A stretch of 64,000 bases of DNA, taken from NCBI GenBank assembly GCA_023375785.1, contig SZWC01003584.1:51421-115420 (forward strand). The letters are read 5' to 3'. The DNA is from Penium margaritaceum. Its lineage: Eukaryota; Streptophyta; Zygnematophyceae; Desmidiales; Peniaceae. Position 1 is the stretch's first letter. Each line of letters opens with the position of its first letter. Shown in pieces: positions 11,471 to 22,321 of this stretch. A program made the position numbers and the translations under genes. Under the pieces are notes generated by a model. That model saw only the letters and a list, made by a program, of their open reading frames with translations, had not been told where the DNA came from and did not search any database.

Positions 11471-14173
11471 ATGGCCAGCACTCATGGCTCGTGGGCCACC
11501 TCCTCGTCAGGAACACCATCTGCAGCTCCGAAATCAGGTGTCTCTGACGCCTTCGACGCCAGCCGCTGGAATCCTCCTTGTCGCCGCCGCCTCACCGGAG
11601 ACTTCCTTACAAAGGAGCTGTTGCGCCACGTCGAGAAATGGCCGACCCCCACCAAGAAAGCTGGATTTCGTTGCGGCAGCTGTGCCAAGATTAGCTGTGG
11701 CACATGCGACAGGATTCGAAGGCATTTTGGAGAGTCGAACGGCAACATCAAGACCTGCCCCTATCCACCCCCAACCGCACGAGATGCGCTGGGGCTTGAC
11801 CGTGCAGACCCACCTCCCGCCGGATGGAAACCGCATTGCGTCAACCTTTACAAGGGCATGGGCGAGGAGTGGGGTACTGCTGATCTCCCAGTGCCATGGA
11901 TCAAACTGTGGGAGAAGAGGCAGCGCGAACAGGAGGCAGCAGTTGCTGGGTTCACACTTCTTGAAGACAGTGACGATGAGGAGCAGCACGAAGACCGGTA
12001 GCAGAAGCAGCAGCAGCAGCAAGTTTCCCGTGCCTCCCCTTCCACCCATCTGGAAGGGCAAGTACCGCTGCTCGACGTCAGCCGTGCCTCCTCTTTCCAG
12101 CAGAACACTCTAGACCAGCACGCGGAGCGCAAGGCGAACGAGAAGTGCCAGCTCTCGATCGTCAAGCTGATGGCCATATCGGCCCTCCCGATCTCCTTCT
12201 GCAGAGAGCCGTGCATCATGGATGTTGTGAAAGCTGCACGCAAGACCACAAACAGTTTCCGCCTCCCTAGTAGGACTACAGTCGTCAAGGAGCTACTCCC
12301 GGCCCTGGACAGAGAGCTAGCGGAGCTGGACATCCCACTCAAGCAGGCGTGGGACATCTACGGCACCAGTCTTGCCATGGATGAGTGGAGTGACCAGCAG
12401 ATCCGCCCAATCTACAACGCAATGGCAGTAAATGCGCAGGGCTCCGTGCACGTTTTCAGCAGAGACGCAAGCGGCATGACCAGGGACGCCGAGTACACAG
12501 CCAACGTCATCGAGGCAGCCATCGAAGAGGTGGGCGTATCGAGGGTCGTTTCTGTCATCTGTGACAACACCAGTACCAACAAGCGTGCCTTTGGTGACCT
12601 GGCAGCAAAGTACCCAAGCATCTTTTGGCAAGGCTGCTGTGCCCACAACATAGACCTGGTGATGAAGGATGTTGCAAAGTGTGCATGGGGGGCTGGAGTT
12701 ATTGCAAGGTGTGAGAAAGTGGTCTCATTCTTCAGGAACAATGAGATGCCCCGATCGTGGCTGAAGGCCAGGACCAATGGGAAGGTCCTGGTCCCACGAT
12801 GTGACACTCGCTTTGCTTCAGTGTTCACCATGGCCGAGAGAATGTTAGACCAGAAAGAGAACTTGGAGACGTTGGTGGACTCTGACTTGTGGAAGCAGCT
12901 CGGCAGCAAGAGGGAGAGTGCGTACAAGGCCCGTAAGAAGGAGGTTCGCCGCATTGTGAGGCGTAGAGTGCTTTGGCTGCAGGTTCGCCAGCTCAAGGAC
13001 CTCCTGGAGCCTGTTGTGCGGGCACTGAGGGTGGCAGACAGCCTGGGTGGGGGTGCAGGTGAGATTTACGAGGCCCTGTTGGACTGCTGTGAGGAGTTGG
13101 CTGCACTGGCTGAGAAAAAGCGGAAAAAGGCAGCAAAAGTTGCAAAGGTGAATGTGGATTATGTGCTGGGCTGCCTGAACCACCGTTGGTCCACCAACAT
13201 GGCATGTCCACTATATGCTGCTGCCAGACGTGTTCATCCGGAACACTTTGGCAACGACCTGTCCGCGGACTATGTGACACTGCAGGCCTGGCAGTCTGTG
13301 GCTGATGCTCTGGTTCCTGAGGACAAGCATGATCAGCTGATGAAGGAGATTTCTGCATTTCAGAGGGCTCAAGTCATGGTTGATGTTGACCCAAACGTCT
13401 CTGTCACAAAAACTGCCGGGGCAGTTGCTGCTGTTGCAAAATTCAAGTGCCGCACCATGAGTGCAGTTGAATGGCATGTCAATTTCACTGCCTACCTTCC
13501 TGTTCTCCGTGACCTTGCCCTGAAACTGTTGTCTCAGCCTTGCTCGTCCTCTGAATGTGAAAGGGAATTCTCTACTCACGAGCTCGTGCACACTGCTAGG
13601 AGGAACCGCCTGCTTGTGTCGACACTGGAGCTGCTCGTGAGGTGCAACGTGAGGCTTCGCAAACACTATGGCCGCAATGGCAGGCGTGCAGCAGAGCAGC
13701 TCATCAGGGCGGTGGACATAGAGGAAGGGGATGCAAGCGAGCAGGATGGGGACATAGTGGAAGAGGGAGATGAGGTGGAGCAGGGTGATGGTGATAGTGA
13801 TGAAAGCAGTGGTGACGAGGGACAGGAGGAGGAGGAGGAGGAGTCCACATTTGATGATGAGGTGGTGGAGGTGGAGGCACATATCCGCAGCATGGGAGAT
13901 GCCCCGGGCCTGCCACATGCCCGCCGTGTTCGCATGCGGGAGAAAGTTTCAGCTACAACTGCATCAGTGCCTACTGAGCAAGGTGGTGGGACTGAGGCAG
14001 GGGGAGAGGGTGGTGCAGAAGCCGAGAATGATGAGAACCCAAGTGACAGACCCACCTCACCTACAACAGCAGCAGGATCTACCAGTGGGACCAAGCGTTC
14101 AACAACAGCAGCAGGAGTTGGCAATGCAGCTGCTGGATCCAGCCAGAAGCGTCCTGCCCGTGGAAAAAAGTAG
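11471..14173 (+). pseudogene. hAT transposase (BED-like finger, DUF659, hATC), one amber stop
   Basis: A 900-codon frame, open except for TAG at 11,999-12,001 (codon 177), just before a run of CAG codons. The start is ATG at 11,471 in a strong context (GCCACCATGG). Domains: a Cys-rich N-terminal region (residues ~64-100, C-G-S-C-x-x-x-x-C-G-T-C) resembling a BED-type DNA-binding finger; DUF659/RNase H-like core with SLAMDEWSD (~300) and VICDNTSTN (~362) as likely catalytic Asp sites; the W-x-x-CCAHNIDL motif (~388); the hAT dimerisation domain with SSSECEREFS and HTARRNRL (~690-715). A long Glu/Asp-rich tail and a Lys/Arg-rich end follow. The product would excise and reinsert the element by double-strand cleavage. 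The frame on both sides of the TAG is well kept, so the stop may be recent. Confidence 0.9.
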
Positions 14174-14556
14174 TTGGACCGTGATTAGGTCATGGTCCAT
14201 TTCCTAGTGCCTGCAACTTTCTGACGTGTGTTCTCAGTGGAGTTTTTTCTCACAACAGTTTGCTCTGTTCCAGACCTTGCGTGCAATGTGCAATGCTGAG
14301 GTGCAATGTTCAATGTTTTGGTGGAATGCTTGGGTCCAAAGCCACATGATGATGTGCGAAACTCAGTAACCATGGGTGCAAATGCACTGGTAGTGGTGCA
14401 TTGTATTGCTAAGACAAGGCAGCCGCAATACAACATGATGATTAACATAGTGACTAGAAAGCTGTTGTAATGAGTTTTCTGTATGGTTGTTAGAAATGAC
14501 TGGAAAAACTATTTCTTGTACTTGGTGTTCAATGCGCAGTATGGCTGAAATCTGCA

Positions 14557-14764
14557 CCCCCCCCCCCCTCACATTGATATGCCTGTCCCTACCTACAACG
14601 ATGTACCGTTGTCCACAATGTTGTACCGTTGTCCGAGGTACCGAGGTCAACATTGNCCCCCCCCCCCCCCCCCCCCCCCACATCGATGTGCCTGTCCCTA
14701 CCTACAACGATGTACCGTTGTCCACAACGTTGTACCGTTGTCCGAGGTACCGAGGTCAACATTG
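14557..14764 (+). repeat. Right end of hAT-1, duplicated around a one-base gap
   Basis: A C run, then CATTGATATG...CAACATTG (14,571-14,655), an N at 14,656, a 23-C run, then CATCGATGTG...CAACATTG (14,681-14,764). The two copies differ at a few bases. Each copy holds a pair of 20-bp direct repeats (ACAACGATGTACCGTTGTCC and a near copy). The duplication most likely comes from unmerged contig ends at the poly-C tract, not from the genome. Confidence 0.75.
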
Positions 14765-14772
14765 AGTCACCG

Positions 14773-15603
14773 ACCTTGAGCGTTGCTTCTACGTGTCGGC
14801 GGTCTGCTTGTACATTCTGTTTCTCTTGCGCCTTTGTCAATGCATGCTGCGTCGCCGCCCAAATCTGCTTGAAGTCACGTGTGGTAGACTCCACCGCGGG
14901 CAGGTTGCTTGCGACGTGCAAACTGAGGGGTGTTGTGGGCACAATCCCGGTCATCACCTCAAATGGCGCCGGACATGGCGGATTTGTACACCAATTCAGT
15001 GACCAGCAACTGCCGGTCCCATGCCGTCTCTTCCGGATCATCCAGTGAACGGAGGAGCTACTCCATCGTCTTAATCGTTTGCTCCGTTTTCCCGTCAGTT
15101 TGGGGATGAAAACTGGTCAACAGCTGCACCTTGCTGTTGTACCGCGCCATGAGTTCTCGCCAGAACTTGCTCGTGAAGCGCGGTTCACGGTCGCTCACAA
15201 TGGACCGCGGCACGCCATGGAGACGCACCACGTGCTCAAGGAAAAATTGAGCCGTGCCTTTCGCGCTCACCGTATCACGCGTTGCAATGAAGTGCGACAT
15301 CTTGTTGAAGCGATCCACCACAACCAACACCGTGTTATGACCTGCCACTGTCTTGGGCAAGCCCGTGATGAAGTCCATGGAGATGTCCTGCAAGGGCTCC
15401 TCGGGGATGGGCAAGGGTTCGAGGAGACCCGGGGTCTTCGTCCTCCGTGCCTTGTGGCATTGGCACACGTCACAACTACGACAGAATTCAGCCACCTTTG
15501 CCGATATGGTGGGACACCAAAAGAAGCAAGCCACTGTCTTCAATGTCTTGTCAGCGGATAAGTGACCGCTCGGGCCACTGTCATGGCACTCCTCCAAAAT
15601 CAG
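14773..15603 (-). pseudogene. gypsy-1 integrase: zinc-binding domain and catalytic core
   Basis: The zinc site is HDSGPSGH followed by CRSCDVCQCHK (H-H-C-C). The core has ISMDFITGLP (first Asp), SDREPRF (second Asp) and DGKTEQTIKTME (Glu), so the D,D-35-E triad is readable. The core frame (15,058-15,597) shifts near 15,045, where 14,773-15,041 carries on with PAFEVMTGIVP and LTKAQEKQNVQADRRH. The gene is then cut by hAT-1 at V-G-D-S. Integrase would join retroelement DNA to the chromosome. The frameshift and the hAT insertion make it non-functional. Confidence 0.9.
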
Positions 15604-16060
15604 CTACCAAAGTGCGGGCACCGTGGGAATCACCACCTGCTGCATGGCACGCCGTCACCAATACGGAGACTCAAAGAAACATCTCCGAGCATAATATTCC
15701 CCTTGTGCCTTGTATCCCTCTCTGAAGAGCTTTACAAGGAACACATCCTCATGGATGGTGAGAGACGCGACCTGTATCATCAGGTCCACCCACCGCCAGA
15801 GTTCATCAGCTGGATTGATACGACCCGGCCGGTACAGGATCTTGTAGTTGAAGTGCGACTTGAGGTACTCTACCCAAAGCGCTTGTCGCCGGCTCAGGTT
15901 TGGCTCCGTCTTGTAGTACTTCAACGCGTGGTGATCGGTGAAGACCGTGCATTTCTGCGCCTTGAGGTAGCACTACCAGTTCTTGAAGGTTGCGGCTACG
16001 GTGAGCATCTCCTTGTCATGGGTGGCCTAGTTCATCTCCACCCTGCGCAGCTTAAAAGAG
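15604..16060 (-). pseudogene. gypsy-1 RNase H pseudogene
   Basis: One minus-strand frame reads ATHDKEMLTVAATFKNW, CYLKAQKCTVFTDHHALKYY (TDH box), RRQALWVEYL, FNYKILYRPGRINPAD (GRxNxAD box), then the link to integrase LILEECHDS. It is broken by TAG at 16,027-16,029, TAG at 15,973-15,975 (W-x-CYL position, usually Gln or Arg), TGA at 15,655-15,657 and TAG at 15,604-15,606. The enzyme would remove the RNA strand during reverse transcription. Confidence 0.85.
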
Positions 16061-17340
16061 TATTAGGCGACCGCTGCGACCCGTTGCCAAAGTCCTATAA
16101 AAAGATTCCACCAATGGCCAGGTCCGATGCATCCATTTCCATTTCAATCTCACGACCACTCTCGGCAAACTGCAAGGCCGGCGCAGAAGGTCAGAGCTTT
16201 TTGAGATTCTCAAAGGCTTCTTATCCACCAACTCCCCAACTCTACTCGCAATCCTTGCAAGTGAGATTGGAGAATGACGCTGACACTCCCGCGTAGCCGA
16301 GGATAAACCTGCGGTAATAGTTATGAAAATCAAGGAACACTTATACATTGTGCACACTACTCAACTTTCCGCCACTCTTGCACAGCCGACACTTTGCCCG
16401 GGTCCATGGAAGATTATACATTGCCAATTATGTGTCGAAGGAATTCAACTTTTTCCATCGCGAACTCACATTAGTGAGCTTTGCAAAAAAACTTCTCCTC
16501 CTCAAAATCTTGAGGACCTTTTTCACGTACTCCTCATGCTCCTCCACCGTCCTACTATACACCAAGATGTTATCGAGGTACACCACCAAAAAATCATCCA
16601 AGTACGGCCTGAAGATGTTCATCGCCACCATGAAGGTGGCCGGCACGTTGGTCAACCCGAAAGGCATCAGAAGGAACTCGTAGTGACCACAACAGGTACA
16701 AAAGGTTGTCTTTTCCACATCATCTGCTGCGATGCGCATCTGGTGGTGGCCGAATCAGAGGTCAATCTTTGTGAAGAAGCGAGCCACATGGAGCTGATCG
16801 AAGAGCTCCTCGGCTCGTGGAAGCGGGTACCGGTTCTTGATGGTCAACTCTTTCAACGCCCGGTAGTCCATGCACATGCGCATCTCCTCCATGTTTTTCT
16901 GCCCAAACAAGACAGGTGAAGCGCAAGGAGACGAGAATGGGCGAATGAAGCCTTGCTCCGTCATCTTGGCTAGCTACTTCTTGAGCTCCTAGAGTTACAC
17001 GTCGCTCATGCGATACATTGCACAAACAGGCGGACGTGCTCCAGGTTTGAGGTCAATGCGATGGTCCACGTCCCGCTTTGGTGGCAGACCCACCGGAAGG
17101 GTGTCAGGGAACACGTCCTCAAACTTTGTACACACCTTCTAAAGACCCCTCGGGCAATGCAGCAAACTTGCTTTGGGCCCCCGGCTGCGCACGAGTCGCC
17201 CCGTGCACCACAGCAAGCGCCACGTCCCCTGGTTCATTGAAATCATCCTCCACATCTTGCACAAACACCAGAAAAATCTGTTCTTTTCTTCGAATTGCAC
17301 GCTTGATCTGCACCAATTTCAGCATCAACGGTGTTGATTC
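16061..17340 (-). pseudogene. gypsy-1 reverse transcriptase pseudogene
   Basis: The upstream link (17,119-17,340) has a QIKRAIRRKEQIFLVFVQDV stretch, then the LP-x-GLPPKRDVDH-type lead-in. The palm follows: MTEQGFIRPFSSPCASPVLF, RMCMDYRALKELTIKNRYPLP, FFTKIDL (first Asp), FLLMPFGLTNVPATF, and VVYLDNILVYS. The active-site YLDD reads YLDN, so the second catalytic Asp of the pair is lost. Stops are TAG at 16,974-16,976 and 16,989-16,991 (both usual Gln), TAA at 16,995-16,997 (usual Glu) and TGA at 16,755-16,757 (usual Arg in DLR). The connection region (16,061-16,427) is frameshifted. Confidence 0.9.
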
Positions 17341-18236
17341 CTCCTTACTTGGTATTGACTGCTACAGCGTTTCCTCCCCACAAGTCTCCTCCTCCGCGGC
17401 CTCTTCCTCAGACCACGTAGGCAGGGGATGTTGGAAATTCTGTTCCAACGTGGCTCTGGCCGTCTAGCATTTGCACGGCATGTTTGGGCAAGTTCGGAGA
17501 TGAAGCGTGAGCTTTCTGGTCGCCTCACGCTATGTAGGAGAGGATTTGAGAAAGTCAGTTTTGCGAAGATGATAACGTCATTTTTAGTTTTTTTTTCAAC
17601 ATGAACATAATCACAACATTTATAGGGCTAGTCATGAGCTTTCCAACGCACCAAACCGCGCGCGATTTGGCCAAGCGTAGCTCAAGTTATGCTTGCCGAA
17701 GCGCAGGTCTCACCCACCACAGAAGCCTGATGCCGCCACTCGCCGTGGCGCCTTCGTTCACGTGCGAAGAGCCTTTCCCAAGGCGCATATCCCATTGCAC
17801 ATGGGTTGGGGGTCCCCTGCACTTTTTTCACGCACCCTGCCCACTTTTGGGTCGCGTTTGGTGATGGGGTGTGACGAGGTTCGAAACATGTCCGCGGACT
17901 TGCAGTGAGATACTGAGTTTTGGACGCCGAGCCAGGTTTTTGGCTAAGTCCCTCAGTAACAACCTGCACTACTGGATCCGGTGGATGATCCGCCGGATCA
18001 GGTGGATCATCCACCCGACGCCTCGGCAGGCCTATCGGAGCATTTTCTCCAGATGGTATCTTTGTTACTCGGTCCAGTCAGTTATCGACCGGATTTCGAG
18101 TCGCAGCCGGCTCCCAGAGCCACTGCGCACACCCCAACTTTGGAAGGTCATATCTCCCTCGTTACTTGTCCGATTCCGGCGAAACAACTTCCACCGGATT
18201 CAACGACTCGTCAACTTTAAGGTGCAATTATCCATT
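17341..18236. other. gypsy-1 spacer between protease and reverse transcriptase
   Basis: No recognisable domain. A short GC-rich cluster of inverted and direct GGATGATCC/GGATCATCC motifs lies at 17,975-18,015. The spacer is longer than usual for this class, so a small unrecognised insertion (about 17,530-18,230) is possible. Confidence 0.4.
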
Positions 18237-18640
18237 TTAGGATCTAAGAAATCCTCGAGTTGCCCGATCTGCCGGCGTGGAGTTTCCACTTTCTGGCGGC
18301 TCGTCAGCGCCTCTCGGCGCCGCACTTGGGCATGCGGAGGGGCAAGTTTTCAACAGGGGATACTCGTTGTCTCCGAGCTGAATTGAGATGTTTTGTGCCT
18401 CCCAATTGAAAGCAACGTTGTACTTGTGGAGGAATTCATGACCGAAGATCACATTGTAATCCTTCATCGGGCACACCCGGTATGCGATCGTTATGCGAAG
18501 CTTCCCCATGCGAATGGAAAGGGGACGGGCCAGGTCCCCCACTTCAATCGTGCCTTCCACTTGGTTAGCAGTCCGCTTCTTACTCGTCAGCCTAAGGCCC
18601 AGCTTCTGAGCACACTCCATGCTCACAAACCATCCAGCGG
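18237..18640 (-). pseudogene. gypsy-1 aspartic protease remnant
   Basis: The frame reads VSMECAQKLGL, IRMGKLRITIAYRV, MKDYNVIFGHEFLHKYNVAFNW, the usual body of retropepsin-like proteases (the flap region and the D-x-I-x-G-x-x-F-L block). Upstream of VSMECAQ the catalytic DSGA is not present; the codons read Glu-Ser-Ala-Gly, so the active site is destroyed. The remainder is a Ser/Pro-rich tail. The protease would cut the gag-pol polyprotein. Confidence 0.75.
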
Positions 18641-18784
18641 ACTCCCCACCTTCTTCTTGACTCCTCTCACTTGCGCCTCCAAGAGAAGTGCAGGCTGCTC
18701 CACCTCATACCCCGCGTCCATCGCCTTGACCTCGGAAACTCCCTTAACTGCCGCAAGGCGTTCAGGTGGGCGATCAACTGGCGG

Positions 18785-19600
18785 TTTAGGCTGAGAGGAG
18801 CCATGAGTAATACCATCTACTCCCGGCTCTCCTTGTTTCCTGACTCCTTTGTTGCTTTCTCTCCTTCTTTCGTGGCTTGGTTCCTCTTCCTTTGCCGTTT
18901 ACCATTACCTTTGCCCTTCTTTGGACTCCAACAATCACGCACAATGTGGCTAGGCTTGCCACAGTTGTGACAATTGTGCTGTTGTAACACTCCAATCTCC
19001 ATGGGTGCGTCATCGCTCTCGACCCGCTTGCCGTAACCACCACCAAAAGAGTTGTGGCTGTTGGCATGAGCCTGTTGCACAAGCGAGTCGTACCTATCTG
19101 CTCTTGTGATCATTGCCGGGAGGTCATCGTTGAGTTCGTACATCACCGTCACAGAGTGGGCGTCGTTCTTGAGGCCGTTGGTGTAGTGGAAGCATAATTC
19201 ATGGGATTCAAAGCCACAATTGGCAACGATCTCACGAAACCTGTGGGTGTAGTCGGAGACGCCGCCAGTTTGGCGAAGCCGACGCAACTTGGCACACACG
19301 TTGTTCCTCACGTCACCCACGGTGAAGCACTTGATGAACAAGTCTGTGAACTCCTTCTACGAGGTCGGCCGTTTGAGGGTAGGGTCGCCACTGCTGCAGG
19401 TTGGAGCCAATGGGGTTGAGATTCTGGTCGCGGCTGCAATGCCGACAACCATTGCTGCTCCTTTGCCGTGTGGATTGGACCGCATCACATCGGCCTACCA
19501 ATCCAACAAAGTCTCTCTCAACAGGATCACGGCATAGTCGCTGCGCGCCTCGTACCTTGAGGCATCACGCCAATGGCAGTGAAGTACATATCCAGTGTGA
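18785..19600 (-). pseudogene. gypsy-1 gag pseudogene with CCHC zinc knuckle
   Basis: The main frame (18,817-19,359) reads KEFTDLFIKCFTVGDV, RLRQTGGVSDYTHRFREIV, ELCFHYTNGLKND and DDLPAMITRADRYDSLV, the Retrotrans_gag capsid fold, then the knuckle CHNCGKPSHIVRDC (C-x2-C-x4-H-x4-C) and a Lys/Gly/Gln-rich basic tail. Upstream codons (19,360-19,600) continue the capsid region with a frame change near 19,545. TAG at 19,357-19,359 replaces the Trp or Gln normally before KEF. The protein would form particles and bind genomic RNA. Confidence 0.88.
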
Positions 19601-20010
19601 GTAGCTTACCCATCCTTCCTTGATGGGTCAAACTGATCCGGCTTGGGCGGGCTCTGGATGCCCACTGCAGTTCCGTTAGTGGTGGGCATCCCTATCTTAA
19701 TTGAGGTACGTGTTTTGCTTCTCCAACAGGTCTATCTTGGCTTGCATGTCGGCAAACAACTTTTGCAACGCTACGGCTGCTGTTACTTTGCCTTACGCGT
19801 CAAACGCCACGGCCAACGAGTAAGTGCCGGATGAAGTCAACTCTGCGTCCAGTACAACTTCTCCCTTAACGGGTCCTCCGTTTACCCCCTTGTTGCCGGA
19901 GTGCGTGGTTGGCCTTGGGCATGGATGCGTCAAAGAGAGGACTTGTATGCGAGTCTACGCTGACCAAGAGAGGTTGCCACATAGATGATTGTGCCGCTAA
20001 GCCAAGGGTG

Positions 20011-20023
20011 GCTATGATCCCAA
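20011..20023 (-). promoter_or_regulatory. Degenerate primer-binding site of gypsy-1
   Basis: Minus-strand TTGGGATCATAGC next to the LTR edge at 20,025 resembles TTGGTATCAGAGC, the initiator-Met tRNA site, with two changes. Confidence 0.65.
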
Positions 20024-20024
20024 G

Positions 20025-20736
20025 TGTGAACCGGGCATTGTGTGCTAGCCTCAACCGGATGGTGTAGGCACCAACCAGTGACAATGGCGACCAAGGGGAG
20101 ATCCTAGGTTTGTGGAAGCGTAGGGTCATCTTGGGGGAGCACGAGAACACGTGTGGCACAGTCGGAGTAAACTGCATCTGTTATTCAAGTGTCAACATAC
20201 AGGATTATATGTACATGATGACACATCCTAGGCGACCCGAGGTCGCCGAGCTATGTGCAGCTCCATACAGGCCTGGGATGAACGTTATTGCCTCTGCATC
20301 ACGTAGCTCATCTTTCTAGCTCTCCAACACACCAAGAATCACATCATTCCGTGGAGGAACGGCCGAGATATGGTCGTTTCCGTGAACCACGGCAATCCGC
20401 GCTGACAGCACCACTAGCGGTGGTGACAGCCGCCCTTTCTGGCAACAACACATCGGAGCACCGTTCCAAAGCGCCCTTCGTCCTCAATGATCCTTGATTC
20501 ATTGAATAACCAGACCCCAAGGTACGCTTCGGCCTTGTTGGGTCTTCCGAGGGTCGAGCCTTAATCTTTGGGGATGAATTTTCGTCACATGTTTTCCCCT
20601 CGGCCGTTCCATCCTTTGGCCGGGCGTAGCTTCCTCAATTCTTGATGGATTGACTCCGTTGGGTTGATTTCGCACGAGTTTTCCTGTAGATTCCAAATCC
20701 ACAGTCAAGGAAGCCTCAAGCCTTGATCAGTGCCGT
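20025..20736 (-). repeat. 5' LTR of gypsy-1
   Basis: Partner of 9,640-10,386; see that entry for shared blocks. In element sense it runs from about 20,736 (GGCACTGATCAAGG) to 20,025 (GGTTCACA). Confidence 0.85.
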
Positions 20737-20936
20737 TGGCACTGTCCAGATTACAAGGAAGGTGACAATGAGAAGATGAAAATGAAACCAAAATTTACAG
20801 AGGAACCCATGGACAGGGTCCAACATTATGTAAGGTCCACCCAAGAGGTAGGGGTAGTCAAGAGGAATACGTACCAATTGGAGTACAAGGCAGCAGCAAG
20901 AAGAGCGGTGGCAAAAATGGAGTGGTGCATGTAAGA
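20737..20936 (+). pseudogene. Unrecognised plus-strand coding fragment
   Basis: An uninterrupted frame of about 66 codons starts as W-HCPDYKEGDNEKM and runs through PKFTEEPMDRV, VRSTQEVGVVKRN and KAAARRAVAKMEWCM to a TAA at the edge of a 28-bp palindrome. It is charged and complex, unlike the surrounding low-complexity leader, so it is probably a piece of a real protein. I do not recognise the family. C-P-D-Y-K-x-G recalls the end of a retroelement zinc knuckle, which is weak evidence. Confidence 0.35.
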
Positions 20937-20999
20937 AACACAGAGATCTCTGTGTTTCTTGCATCTAGCACCATTACCAGAAACACAGAGATCTCTGTG
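20933..20999. repeat. Perfect 28-bp palindrome and a partial repeat
   Basis: AAGAAACACAGAGA and TCTCTGTGTTTCTT form a perfect 28-bp palindrome (20,933-20,960). AGAAACACAGAGATCTCTGT recurs at 20,979-20,998, keeping a 16-bp palindromic core. The sequence could extrude a hairpin, or be two inverted ends of small insertions. Confidence 0.8.
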
Positions 21000-21030
21000 C
21001 GGCTAAACCCTCACATTTTAGTGGGTTTGC

Positions 21031-21822
21031 AGATGCTAGGCTGAATGGTGCCAAGGCTACAGCTAGTATAGTGCTGACTGAAACTGATGTAGTTGTAACC
21101 GTTGTGGTTGTGATTGCTGTGGCTGTGACCAGTTTGGCTAGGCCCGCGACTGAGAATGCCATGGTGGTTGTGCGTCATTTTCAGGAGGAACAGTGTGGGT
21201 AGATGGAGCCCTTACTAATGGTCAACATATGTGGTTGGCATTTGGGATTTCGCAAAAGCCGCCAACCAAGATTTCAGTGACTGTGTTGACGTGATGGTCA
21301 ATCTCCTCCTGTTGTTGCTTGTACTCTATGGCGGCCTTGTCCATGTGGAACTCACTGGGCACGTGCATGAGATATTGGCACTGATACTCATGAGCAGCAT
21401 CACGCCAATGCTCCTCCTCCCACCGCACCACAATACACTTGTAAATGGTGGCCTTCTCCTTGTTGGTTGGAGGAGGAGATTGGCGGTGACTCTGGTAATG
21501 GTGCTAGGATGGCGGCATCAATGGCAGCACAACTGTCTAGGAGGTCTCGTAGTGACAGAAGTGCAATTGGAGGCATGTGTATGGTGGCAACCGTAGCACG
21601 GCATAAGGAGGCCGCGTGATAGTGACCAGAGTGGTAGCTACAATAGCAGTGGCGCTCGGAACTGCTACGGCCATTGTTGCAGATTTCAGGGCAGGTCAAG
21701 AGGTGGCGATGGTTGTAGGAGCAACTGGAAGTGTTGAGATGGTGGCCGAACCCTCATCAATGGCCACCGGAGGATGGCGACAGTAATAGTGACCACAACA
21801 ATGGCTATGATGGCAGCAGCTA
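21031..21822 (-). repeat. copia-1 leader, right-hand part
   Basis: Same triplet-rich leader as 1,040-2,998, with matching order: the ACTGAGAATRCC and GAGGA blocks, the conserved frame, then GTAGTGACC/GCAATGGCC units. It is cut at 21,822 by hAT-2 and resumes at 25,517. Confidence 0.65.
21222..21431 (-). pseudogene. Leader-encoded conserved fragment, copy 2
   Basis: A 70-codon minus-strand frame matching 1,637-1,915: W-R-D, M-H-VPSEF, DKAAIEYKQQQEEIDHHVNTV. Unknown family; see the first copy. Confidence 0.4.
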
Positions 21823-22321
21823 AGGGTGCACACTGATTCCGAATCATGATTCTTGGGAAAGCACCAGAGCCTCGATTCCAATTCCTACTCAGAATCGGAA
21901 CTGCGATTCCGGTTCTAGAATCGTGATTCCTGATGGCATCACCATCCTTCGCGGTTCTCACAAACATGTAAGCATTAACCACCGACGTCAATGATAGCAT
22001 GCATTGTCACTCATTACCTTCCCTACCAATGCATTTTGGCCTCATGTCATTTAACACAAGACCACACTTCAGGGTTCCACGTCTTGAAGACACGCATGTG
22101 TGAACATGTCCTTTCTAACACAATGGTGTTCTTGAACTCGTGCAGAAATAGGTCATGTTTTCAGTTGTTACTGTCATGAAGTGGGCTTTCATGCCTAAGG
22201 CATGGCATTCATCTGTATTGGCCATTCATTCCAGAGCTTGAAACAACATTGCACATCATGACACAACTATGACATTGCAGTGCTACTCTAGTCTATGACC
22301 CTGTCCTTCGTCACCATCCTC

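Larger units (their letters stand above)
10885..14764 (+). mobile_element. hAT-1 DNA transposon
   Basis: A 3.88-kb element inserted in the gypsy-1 integrase with 8-bp target duplications and inverted ends CAATGTTG/CAACATTG. Removing it rejoins the integrase frame at V-G-D. It encodes one plus-strand transposase (11,471-14,173) interrupted by a single TAG. Both ends carry short palindromic or repeated motifs that could be transposase-binding sites. The right end is duplicated around a one-N gap. As the innermost insertion, with a clean target duplication and a nearly open gene, it is the youngest element of the left nest. Confidence 0.93.
9640..20736 (-). mobile_element. gypsy-1, chromodomain Ty3/gypsy retrotransposon
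   Basis: LTRs at 9,640-10,386 and 20,025-20,736 align along their whole length (shared TGTCAACATACA, ATGATGACACATCCTAGGCG, CTCCAACACACCAAGAATCA). Between them on the minus strand lie gag, protease, reverse transcriptase, RNase H, integrase and a C-terminal chromodomain, in Ty3/gypsy order, so this is a chromovirus. Chromodomains direct integration to modified histone H3 in heterochromatin. The element carries hAT-1 inside its integrase. Stops occur in most domains. A degenerate initiator-Met primer site sits at the inner edge of the 5' LTR. Confidence 0.9.

Noticed and set aside
13211-14124. Several minus-strand frames of 70-235 codons
   Set aside because: They are antisense to the hAT-1 transposase, whose plus-strand frame carries all conserved motifs.
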